Shown piece by piece: positions 1 to 7,264 of a stretch of 8,422 bases of DNA (its first letter is position 1; each line of letters starts with the position of its first letter). The DNA is from Leptolyngbyaceae cyanobacterium SM1_3_5 (GTDB taxonomy: Bacteria; Cyanobacteriota; Cyanobacteriia; Elainellales; Elainellaceae). Under the pieces are notes generated by a model. It was not told the origin of the DNA. It saw only the letters and a list, made by a program, of their open reading frames with translations, and ran no database searches. Both the position numbers and the translations under genes were made by a program. Location of the stretch: NCBI GenBank assembly GCA_012031475.1, contig JAAUTJ010000173.1:1-8422 (forward strand), in the 5' to 3' direction.

Positions 1-1045
1 GCGAGCAACAACACTCAACCGCCTGTTTGGACGTGACGGAAATGACTGCTCGCGCGGCTTCGACTGTCCAGATTTCTCAGCGGCGGACAAGGGCGCGATC
101 TGCTGCGCGGCGGCAACGGCAGCGACCAGCTACAGGGCAACCAGGACAGCGACAGGCTGAACGGCGGACGCGGCAACGATCGACTCAACGGTGGCTTAGG
201 CGATGACACGATGCTGGGCGGTAGAGGAGCAGACCTGCTGCGCGGCGGCAATGGCGACGATCGCATGTTGGGCGGCACGGGAGCCGATCGCTTAGAGGGC
301 AATCAGGGCAACGACTTCATGGAAGGCGGTGCAGACGATGATGTCTTGATTGGACGGCTCAATGCAGATGTGTTGCGCGGTCAGGGCGGCAACGATCGAC
401 TGCGCGGCAACTTGGGCGACGATCGGCTGGAGGGCGGCGCGGGCGATGATTTGCTCGATGGCGGACGCGGCGAAGACGTACTCGTCGGCGGCAGCGGTGA
501 CGATCAGATATTTGGCAGGCTGAACAACGACAGGCTGAACGGCGGCGCAGGCAACGATTTACTCGACGGTCAAGCCAACAGTGACGAAGTTCGCGGCGGA
601 GCCGGACGCGATCGCTTGCTGGGCAAAGGCGGCGCTGATCTGCTGGTTGGCGGCACTCAGGCAGACGTTCTCAACGGCGGCCAAGGGTTCGATCGCTTGT
701 TTGGCGGAGCGGGCAACGATCGCATCATTGGCGGACGACGTGCCGATCGCATCACAACCGGACGGGGCAGCGATGTGGTCGAATATCGCGCCATCGGTGA
801 CGGTGGCGATCGGATCTTCGATTTCTCTACGGACGTTGACCAAATTAACTTCAGCCGCATCTTTGCAGGCAACGGCTACGGCAGCAATCGCCCCTACTCG
901 CGATTATGTCCGCTTCGAGCAGACCGGACTCGACACGACGATTTCGATCGACACGAATGGCGATCGACGCGGCGGCTTTGAAGCGTTCATCACGCTCTCT
1001 GGGGTGCGTGCCAACACCGTCGTGCGCCGCAATTTCATCGTGTAG
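1..1045 (+). CDS. RTX (haemolysin-type calcium-binding repeat) protein, 3' part, two frameshifts
   Basis: This is the C-terminal part of a repeats-in-toxin protein; the N-terminus lies left of the window. About 347 residues are visible once repaired. Glycine/aspartate nonapeptides of the form L-x-G-G-x-G-x-D-x fill most of it (for example LRGGNGDDR, LNGGAGNDL) and would fold as a calcium-binding parallel beta-roll. After them comes an acidic domain (VEYRAIGDGGDRIFDFSTD...) and a tail with RDYVRFEQTGLDTTISIDTNGD, ending RRNFIV at the stop at 1043-1045. This tail is typical of type I secretion substrates in cyanobacteria, so export is inferred. The reading frame changes twice: frame 2 to frame 1 near 73-75 (one T missing restores the nine-residue period) and frame 1 to frame 2 near 891-894 (one extra C in CCCC). 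No catalytic domain is visible, so the biological role (adhesin, S-layer, enzyme) cannot be stated. Confidence 0.85.
76..777 (+). repeat. Array of 26 RTX nonapeptide-coding repeats (27-base period)
   Basis: Twenty-six consecutive 27-base units are read in one frame without a gap, from LSGGQGRDL to ITTGRGSDV. The D at position 8 and a G at position 3 are almost invariant. Several units are degenerate at the second glycine (LIGRLNADV, LDGQANSDE, IIGGRRADR). Two more units lie to the left (LFGRDGNDC and SRGFDCPDF) in the other frame, across the probable one-base deletion. Repeats at the DNA level are diverged, so the array is old rather than recently expanded. Confidence 0.9.
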
Positions 1046-1063
1046 TTTATTGTTCAGTCGGTT

Positions 1064-1109
1064 GGGCGATCGCGAATCATCTACCATGATGAAGTTGACT
1101 CGATCGCCC
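1064..1109. repeat. Nested palindrome with HIP1 core between the RTX gene and purL
   Basis: GGGCGATCG at 1064-1072 is the perfect reverse complement of CGATCGCCC at 1101-1109, enclosing 28 bases. Inside, ATCAT (1076-1080) pairs with ATGAT (1086-1090) around a five-base loop. It occupies most of the 74-base gap between the RTX stop and the purL start. It could be a transcript-end hairpin for the RTX gene, but no T-run follows, so terminator function is not shown. The left arm contains a complete GCGATCGC octamer. Confidence 0.5.
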
Positions 1110-1119
1110 ATCCCCATTC

Positions 1120-4100
1120 ATGTCTGCCAACGCTCCTACCCCGCAAGAAATCGCCGCCGAAGGCATCAAGCCCGACGAATATGAAGATATTGTGCAGCGG
1201 CTTGGACGCCACCCCAACCGCGCCGAACTTGGTATGTTCGGCGTCATGTGGTCGGAACACTGCTGCTACAAAAATTCGCGTCCCCTGCTGAAGCAGTTTC
1301 CCACTGAGGGCGATCGCATTTTGGTGGTCCTGGCGAAAATGCGGGCGTGGTGGACATGGGTGACGGACTGCAACTCGCCTTCAAAATCGAATCGCACAAT
1401 CACCCGTCTGCGGTCGAGCCGTTTCAGGGTGCAGCAACCGGAGTTGGCGGCATTTTGCGCGACATTTTCACAATGGGAGCCAGACCGATCGCCATCCTCA
1501 ATTCTTTGCGGTTTGGCAATCTCGACGATGCCCGCACCAAACGCTTATTTTCCGGTGTCGTATCGGGAATTTCCCACTATGGCAATTGCTTGATTGGAAG
1601 CGAACGTTTTATCTGGCGCGATCGATACGGCGTTCACTTTGACACGATGGGAAACTTTGTTGAATCCCAACTGCATAATGCTCAAACCACAGTAGAACTA
1701 GGCGATCAATCGATCGAAACGCTCTCAATTGACCCAGATACCTTTGAAAGCTGCTGGCAATCTGTCCGCAGAGTGTTCAAACGTCACACTCAAACACTGC
1801 TAACTATTCGGACGCCGCTGGGTCGTTCGCTAAAGCTCACGCCTGATCACCCCATGTTCATTCGCAGAGGCGGAACTTGGGATGTTTGTCCGGCTCAATT
1901 ACTCCAGATCGGCGATGAAATTCCGCTATTGACCAAGCTGCCTAAAACCGATGTCGCGATCGCTCCAGCAATTGACTTGCTCAGTGAATTGAAACCAGAA
2001 CAGCATTCAGGCACTTATGTGCAACTTCCGATCGATTGGCAGGCAACGGATGTGGTAAGGACGGCTTTGCTGTTGCTAGAGTCCTCCGCTACAAATCGCT
2101 GTCGCTACCTTAAGAGCGCAACGCTTCCCTTAAAGCACTTTTTGGCACTAGAGCCATATTTGAACGTTCCGCGAGATCAAATTCATTTGTTCCGCTGTGG
2201 CAAAACAAACTACGTCAAAGCAACAGTTCAACCGGATGCTAGGTTTGCTCGTCTAATTGGATATTTTCTGTCTGAAGGCTGCGTTTCTCAAAATGGCAAT
2301 ACTTACAAAATCGTCTTTGTATTTGCTCATCATGAAACGGAGTATGTCAAGGATGTTTCTGAAGCACTCAAGCAATTAGGCTTGCGTCCCTGTATGGAGA
2401 AAAGAGCTTCAACGATCGCAGTCTACGCAACTTCTTGGCTGCTTGGCTTTGCTCTCAAAGACGTATGGCAGTGCGGCACAGAAGCAAAAAACAAAAGCGA
2501 TCCCGGACATTTGTTTTCGAGTGGCCGAGCCAGCTTCAGCGTGAAGTTTTGAAAGGACTACTTCGAGGGGATGGCTCTCTCACAACTAAAACGCACGGCA
2601 ATCACGCCAAGATTACGTTCGCTACTACCAGCCGCAAACTGTTTGATCAAGCAGTTGCACTGATTCAAGATCAAGGCGCAATTCCATACATCTACCAGCG
2701 TTCAGCCTCAGAAGGTTTCATCCAAGGCCGCAAGCATCAACGTCTACCCATGTGGCAGCTAGAAGTTTGCAATTTTGATGGGTTAAATGCCTTAAAAGAT
2801 ATTTTTTCAGAGACAAGAACGCTGGCACTTGCAGGTGCAATCGATCGCTATTCTGGTAAAACTCATTCTTTCCCACGTTTCCGACAGGCATCAACTCAAG
2901 TTGTAACTGTCAAAGTTAAAAGCATCGAAACGCAATCTGTCTCAGAATTCCCAGTCTACGATGTTGAAGTAGACAATACACACTTGTTTGTAACCACTTC
3001 AGGAATCATTACGCACAACTGCGTCGGGGTTCCCACTGTGGGCGGTGAAGTGTATTTCGATCGCGCCTATGCCGGAAATCCCCTCGTCAACGCAATGGCG
3101 ATCGGCCTGATAGAAACACCAGAAATCGTTAAATCGGGCGCATCTGGCATCGGCAATCCGGTTCTCTATGTCGGATCGACAACCGGACGCGACGGCATGG
3201 GCGGAGCGAGTTTCGCCAGTGCGGAACTCAGTGATGCCTCGATGGACGATCGCCCCGCTGTCCAGGTTGGCGATCCGTTCCTGGAAAAATCTTTGATCGA
3301 AGCCTGTCTGGAAGCCTTCAAAACGGGAGCCGTTGTTGCCGCGCAGGACATGGGCGCAGCCGGAATCACCTGCTCCACGTCAGAGATGGCGGCAAAAGGC
3401 GGTGTGGGAATTGAGCTTGATCTCGATCGCATTCCGGTTCGTGAAACTGGCATGGTTCCCTACGAATATTTGCTGTCGGAATCTCAAGAGCGAATGCTGT
3501 TTGTGGCCGAGAAAGGCCGTGAATCGGAACTGATTGAAATCTTCGATCGCTGGGGACTTCATGCGGTTGTGGCGGGTGAGGTGATTACCGAGCCAATTGT
3601 GAGAATTTTATTTAAGGGGTCGATCGCTGCCGAAATTCCCGCCACAGCGCTGGCCGACAACACGCCGATCTATCACCGTGAACTGCTCTCAGAACCGCCT
3701 GAATACGCCCGTCAAGCTTGGGAATGGACGGAAGCCGATTTGCCCGACGGTGAGATTACAGGCATTGCCGGAAAATCCTGGACAGAAATTCTGCTGACGC
3801 TGCTGGATGTGCCGTCGATCGCTTCCAAGCGCTGGGTTTATCGACAGTACGATCACCAGGTTCAAAACAACACGATTTTGCTTCCCGGTGGTGCGGATGC
3901 CTCTGTCGTGCGATTGCGACCTGTGAACGCAAATCCGGCTGATGCGACGAAGGGCGTGGCGGCAACGGTCGATTGCAATTCGCGCTATGTCTATCTCAAC
4001 CCGTATGAAGGTGCAAAAGCGGCAGTAGCCGAAGCTGCTCGTAATTTGTCCTGCGTGGGAGCGGAACCGCTGGCCGTGACGGATAACCTCAACTTTGGCA

Positions 4101-4827
4101 GTCCCGAAAAGCCGATCGCTACTGGCAGCTTGCCGAGTCCTGTCGCGGTTTGGCCGAAGCCTGCCGCGAGTTTGCCACTCCGGTCACGGGTGGAAATGTC
4201 TCGCTTTACAACGAAACGCTGGATTCCGCAGGCAATCCGCAGCCGATCTATCCGACGCCCGTTGTGGGCATGGTTGGACTGGTCGCGGATATTCGGCAAG
4301 TTTGCGGACAAGGCTGGCGATCGCAAGCAGATTTAATTTACCTGCTCGGCACAAATGCGGCGACCTTGGGCGCATCCGAATATTTGGCTACGGTGCATGA
4401 CACGATCGCCGGAGTGCCGCCCGTCGTTGATTTCGAGGCCGAACGGCGCGTCCAGTCTGCCTGTCGGACGGGGATTCGGCGCGGCTGGGTGCGATCGGCT
4501 CATGACTGTGCTGAAGGTGGCTTGGCGGTTGCGCTGGCGGAATCCTGCATCAGCGGCAACTTGGGCGCAGATGTTCAAATTCCGCTGACGGGTCGCGTCG
4601 ATACTGCTTTGTTTGGCGAAGGCGGCGCGCGAATTCTGGTTTCGATCGATCCTTCCGACCAGACCGAGTGGGAAATGTTCTTACGTGAACAGTTGGGCGC
4701 AGACTGGCAGCAGATCGGACGGGTGAGCGGTTCGGCTTTACGCATCGCCACAAGTGAAGCAGATTTGCGAGTTGACGCTAGCCTGGAGATGATGCAGTGT
4801 TGGCAGTTTGCAATCGATCGGCGATGA
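1120..4827 (+). CDS. purL: Phosphoribosylformylglycinamidine synthase subunit PurL, intein-interrupted
   Basis: PurL converts FGAR to FGAM using ATP and ammonia supplied by PurQ, with PurS bridging them (step 4 of de novo purine synthesis, cytosol). It starts MSANAPTPQEIAAEGI at ATG 1120. Family motifs follow in order: HPNRAELGMFGVMWSEHC-CYKNSRP, ESHNHPSAVEPFQGAATGVGG, FTMGARPIAIL, SHYGN|CVGVPTVGGEVYFD (split by the intein), GRDGMGGASFAS, QDMGAAGITCS, VTDNLNFGSPEKPI, PVTGGNVSLYNET and HDCAEGGLAVALAES. Two one-base losses break the exteins: near 1326-1327 (GTGGTCCT should read GTGGGTCCT, giving ILVGPGENAG) and near 4118 (ATCGCTAC should read ATCGGCTAC, giving KPIGYWQLA). With these repaired and the intein removed, the protein is 758 residues, normal for the small (PurS/PurQ-dependent) type. 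purS and purQ are not in the window. No clear Shine-Dalgarno sequence precedes the start. purF follows 168 bases downstream. Confidence 0.95.
1587..3019 (+). mobile_element. Full-length intein with LAGLIDADG homing endonuclease, inserted in PurL
   Basis: An in-frame protein-splicing element begins at Cys1 (CLIGSERF, codon 1587) and ends ...GIITHN (Asn codon 3017). Cys+1 of the C-extein is at 3020, so this is a class 1 intein with Cys at both junctions. Visible Hint blocks are TPDHPMF (block B TxxH, 1839-1850), VYDVEVDNTHLFVTTSG (block F) and THN|C (block G). The middle carries two LAGLIDADG helices, LIGYFLSEG (2253-2279) and LLRGDGS (2558-2578), each with its acidic catalytic residue. Removing one A from the run at 2493-2496 and one T from 2514-2517 joins the halves through an NK-AIPDICFEWP segment that LAGLIDADG inteins usually carry before the second helix; the intein is then exactly 477 residues. 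The base composition is visibly more A/T-rich than the flanking purL sequence. Splicing and homing are inferred from the conserved residues. Confidence 0.93.
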
Positions 4828-4897
4828 GCGCTGATCCAAATCCAGTTTGATTTTTCCGTTCTGCTTCGAGCCGTTCAAGATAAGATTATTACGAAAG

Positions 4898-4924
4898 CTT
4901 AATCTGTTCTTACAGAACATTAAG
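4898..4924 (+). other. Hairpin in the purL-purF intergenic gap
   Basis: CTTAA (4898-4902) pairs with TTAAG (4920-4924), and TGTTCT (4905-4910) with AGAACA (4914-4919), around a TAC loop. A two-base TC bulge lies on the left arm. No T-run follows, so it is a poor intrinsic terminator. It might be a leader or RNA-processing hairpin, or act with a cofactor. The rest of the 4828-4980 gap shows no gene and no promoter that I can defend. Confidence 0.4.
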
Positions 4925-4995
4925 CCTTGGGACGGATTTATTGCTGTCTCGCTCACTGATTTTTCACTCTTAATCCCAAATTGACCCCAAGTCGC

Positions 4996-6498
4996 ATGAT
5001 GCCAAACCACCTCGATCGCTCTGGTGATGCTGTTCGGCCTGCTGGTGACTTCGCAAAACCTGACAAACCTGAAGAAGCCTGTGGCGTCTTTGGCGTCTAT
5101 GCTCCAGGCGAAGATGTTGCTAAGCTCACTTATTTTGGACTGTACGCGCTTCAGCATCGCGGTCAGGAATCCGCAGGCATCGCGACATTTGCAGAAAACA
5201 CCGTCCACCTGCACAAAAACATGGGCTTGGTGTCGCAAGTTTTTGACGAAACGATTCTCGATCAGCTGGTCGGCAATTTGGCCGTTGGCCACACGCGCTA
5301 CTCGACAACCGGATCAAGCCGCGTCGTCAATGCTCAGCCTGCGGTCGTGAAAACGCGACTGGGATCGATCGCCCTTGCCCACAACGGCAACCTGGTGAAT
5401 ACAGGCATTTTTGCACGACGAACTGCTGCGATCGAACGTGCAGCTTGCCACAACGACTGATTCCGAAATGATTGCCTATGCCGTCGCGGAAGCGGTGAAC
5501 GCGGGCGAAGACTGGCTGTCGGGCGCAATCACCGCGTTCAAACGCTGCGAAGGTGCATTCAGCCTGGTGATCGGCACGCCGGACGGCATCCTGGGAACTC
5601 GCGACCCGAACGGCATTCGTCCCCTGGTGATCGGCACATTGGAAGCAACGGAAACCGCCCCAATTCGCTATGTCCTCGCTTCAGAAACCTGTGCGCTCGA
5701 CATCATTGGTGCGGACTATCTGCGCGATGTGCAGCCCGGAGAACTCGTTTGGATCACTGAGGAAGGCATCGCGTCCTATCACTGGCAACGCAGACCAAGC
5801 GCAAACTCTGCGTCTTCGAGATGATCTACTTCGCCCGTCCCGACAGCATCATGAACGAGGAAAGCTTGTACAGCTACCGGATGCGAATCGGGCGAACCTT
5901 GGCGATCGAATCTTGCGTTGATGTCGATTTGGTGATGGGCGTTCCCGATTCGGGGATTCCGGCTGCGATCGGCTTTTCGCAGCAGTCGGGCATTCCCTAT
6001 GCTGAGGGCTTAATCAAAAATCGCTATGTCGGGCGCACGTTCATTCAGCCCACGCAGCACATGCGCGAAGCTGGAATTCGGATGAAGCTCAACCCGCTCA
6101 AAGATGTCCTCGTCGGCAAGCGAATCTTGATTGTCGATGACTCGATCGTGCGGGGAACAACAAGCCGCAAAATCGTCAAGGCGCTGCGCGATGCGGGCGC
6201 GATCGAGGTTCACATGCGAATTTCCTCGCCACCCGTCACGCATCCGTGCTTCTACGGCATCGACACGGATAGCCAAGAGCAACTGATCGCCGCCACCAAG
6301 TCAGTCGAAGAAATTGCCGCCCAAATTGGCGTCGATTCGCTGGCCTACCTGAGTTGGGATGGAATGCTCGAGGCAACTGGAGAAGCCAAAGACACCTTCT
6401 GTTCCGCCTGCTTTACCGGGAACTACCCCGTTCCCGTGCCCGAACAGGTGAAGCGATCGAAGCTCCTGCTGGAAAAATCTGCGCCTGTGACCGTCTAA
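4996..6498 (+). CDS. purF: Amidophosphoribosyltransferase PurF, two frameshifts
   Basis: PurF catalyses the committed first step of purine synthesis: PRPP plus glutamine to phosphoribosylamine. The N-terminal class II glutamine amidotransferase domain starts at the nucleophile Cys in EEA-CGVFGVYAPGEDVAKL (codon 5080), after a propeptide of about 27 residues that is normally cleaved. It continues with LQHRGQESAGIA, GHTRYSTTG and HNGNLVNT. The C-terminal phosphoribosyltransferase domain has the PRPP loop ILIVDDSIVRGTTS (6124-6165). Four cysteines at codons 5809, 6247, 6400 and 6409 match the 4Fe-4S ligands of the Bacillus-type enzyme. The frame breaks near 5408-5412 (one extra T in TTTTT; repair gives NTGILHDELLRSN) and near 5784-5785 (one G missing; repair gives HWATQTKRKLCVFEM). 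The indels cancel, leaving 500 residues. I chose ATG 4996 (4999 is equally possible); an in-frame TTG at 4981 also exists. No Shine-Dalgarno is evident. Confidence 0.95.
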
Positions 6499-6523
6499 TT
6501 GAAGCAGTTCCCTAGATTTAGGA

Positions 6524-6653
6524 CAGCCCCTAAATCCCCATGAATGGGGACTTTGAGGATTGTTTGCGGGGTTGCTCGTTTCTCTGCCGAACGGTCTAGC
6601 GGATCGATCGATTGGCCTCAAAGTCCCCCACTCGTGGGGGACTTAGGGGGCTG
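6524..6653. repeat. Inverted pair of C/G-rich palindromic repeats downstream of purF
   Basis: Copy 1 (6524-6558) reads CAGCCCCTAAATCCCC, a short centre, then GGGGACTTTGAGG. Copy 2 (6616-6653) is the same element in the opposite orientation: CCTCAAAGTCCCCC, ACTCGT, GGGGGACTTAGGGGG then CTG. Each copy is itself a hairpin, and the two together can form one large cruciform around a 57-base spacer (6559-6615). Similar TAAATCCCC/ACTTTGA palindromes are, from general knowledge, common dispersed intergenic repeats in filamentous cyanobacteria. The paired arrangement resembles a miniature inverted-repeat element, but I see no clear target duplication, so mobility is only a possibility. Confidence 0.7.
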
Positions 6654-6674
6654 CGCCGAGGCATCAGCCTGATC

Positions 6675-6712
6675 AAATCTGCTCATTCCATTCGCGGACG
6701 GGCAGATTTTTT
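6675..6712 (+). terminator. Intrinsic terminator after purF
   Basis: AAATCTGCTC (6675-6684) pairs with GGGCAGATTT (6700-6709) over ten positions, including one G-T wobble, with a 15-base loop. The right arm runs into six T residues (6707-6712). This is the best intrinsic terminator in the window. It lies 176 bases past the purF stop and 101 bases before the next start, so it would separate the purine genes from the small gene that follows. Confidence 0.6.
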
Positions 6713-6800
6713 CATAGACAACGTAGGCCGATCGGTCGAACTTTTCAGCCCAAAAATTTCCTATCCTGACCAGCAATTACAGCTTGATTTAACAGACATA

Positions 6801-6806
6801 AAGGAG
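6801..6806 (+). promoter_or_regulatory. Strong Shine-Dalgarno for the 65-residue gene
   Basis: AAGGAG lies seven bases before ATG 6814. It is the only clear consensus ribosome binding site in the window; purL, purF and the 58-residue gene lack one. It fixes the start of the small gene and suggests efficient translation. Confidence 0.75.
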
Positions 6807-6813
6807 AAAATTC

Positions 6814-7011
6814 ATGAGCGGTCACGCCAGCCACAAGGGAAAATCGGTTAAACCCAACACCAACATGAACGGTGAAATCAACGCCGATCCCAACGTTCCG
6901 CAGGATATTCCGACCGAAGAAGGCTATCCGTTTGACGATCGCGGCGATGCCAAACCGGAAGCGATCGAGCGTCCCAGCAATCCGTCTGCCTCTCAGCACG
7001 ACGATCGCTAA
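6814..7011 (+). CDS. Small hydrophilic protein, 65 residues, unknown function
   Basis: I do not recognise this family. The protein starts MSGHASHKGKSVKPN and ends SQHDDR. It has no hydrophobic segment, no cysteine, and is rich in Asp, Glu, Asn, Pro and Lys, with many prolines (NVPQDIPTEEGYPFDD). It is therefore probably disordered and soluble. The N-terminal third is basic and the rest acidic. Support for it being a real gene comes from the ideal AAGGAG ribosome binding site, an uninterrupted frame, a terminator upstream and a hairpin just after the stop. It is a single-gene unit, convergent with the minus-strand genes to its right. Low-complexity composition of this type occurs in stress or desiccation proteins, but nothing here proves that. 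Confidence 0.75.
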   Translation: MSGHASHKGKSVKPNTNMNGEINADPNVPQDIPTEEGYPFDDRGDAKPEAIERPSNPSASQHDDR

Positions 7012-7019
7012 ATTCAAAA

Positions 7020-7051
7020 GGGCAGGATCAAGAGGAATCCTTGTCCTGCCT
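7020..7051. terminator. Hairpin between convergent genes, possible bidirectional terminator
   Basis: GGCAGGA (7021-7027) pairs perfectly with TCCTGCC (7044-7050), with G-T wobbles at both ends. On the plus strand it follows the 65-residue gene by nine bases and is followed by TGTTTAAAAAA, a weak T tail. On the minus strand it is followed by CTTTTGAATTT. The stop codon and last codons of the minus-strand 58-residue gene lie inside the hairpin. Confidence 0.5.
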
Positions 7052-7204
7052 GTTTAAAAAATAAGGAATCGTAGTGCCAAAGCAAGCTGCCGCAATCACT
7101 AAAAAAATCACGCCGGGAAAAAGCGGAACCACAATTCCGATCGCACCCAGCACCAGACAAATTGTTCCGGCCACAATTCGGGCAGCATAGCGAGTGGGCA
7201 GCAT
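7028..7204 (-). CDS. Small membrane protein, 58 residues (PGPGW/DUF454-like)
   Basis: The minus strand reads MLPTRYAARIVAGTICLVLG, then AIGIVVPLFPGVIFLVIAAA, then CFGTTIPYFLNRQDKDSS and a TGA stop at 7030-7028. One long or two short hydrophobic helices are broken by a PLFPG turn, with a basic N-terminus and a charged C-terminal tail. The hydrophobic-PxxPG-hydrophobic plan resembles small bacterial inner-membrane families such as PGPGW or DUF454/YbaN; this is a resemblance by eye, not a firm assignment. An in-frame TAG at 7237-7235 lies upstream and ATG 7204 is the only ATG after it. There is no good ribosome binding site. It lies 60 bases downstream of ictB on the same strand, so the two may be co-transcribed. 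Confidence 0.65.
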   Translation of the reverse strand: MLPTRYAARIVAGTICLVLGAIGIVVPLFPGVIFLVIAAACFGTTIPYFLNRQDKDSS

Positions 7205-7264
7205 GGAATTGATGTTAGAAGATTTGAGATGATTCTAGGTGACTGCTGACATAAACCGTCGAAC

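Noticed and set aside
76..777. CRISPR or tandem DNA repeat array
   Set aside because: The 27-base period has no constant repeat and variable spacer; it is fully explained by RTX nonapeptide coding.
559..843. Minus-strand and alternative-frame open frames across the RTX array
   Set aside because: They are shadows of the glycine/aspartate repeat; their sequences have the period and odd Ala/Ser/Pro composition expected from reading the repeat out of frame.
1347..2552. Programmed ribosomal frameshifting in purL, purF and the intein
   Set aside because: No conserved slippery heptamer with a downstream structure is seen, breaks occur in both directions at many unrelated sites, and PurL/PurF are not known to use recoding.
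4738..5292. 184-residue minus-strand open frame over the purL end and purF start
   Set aside because: It is antisense to well-recognised purL and purF coding sequence and has no recognisable domain or ribosome binding site.
5411..5824. Separate genes starting at internal TTG 5411 or ATG 5821 in purF
   Set aside because: These are the downstream pieces of one PurF protein; the family sequence continues across both breaks once one base is changed.
6768..6796. Sigma70-like promoter (CTGACC, 16 bases, TTTAAC) before the 65-residue gene
   Set aside because: Each box matches only four of six consensus positions, and the implied leader is very short; too weak to annotate.
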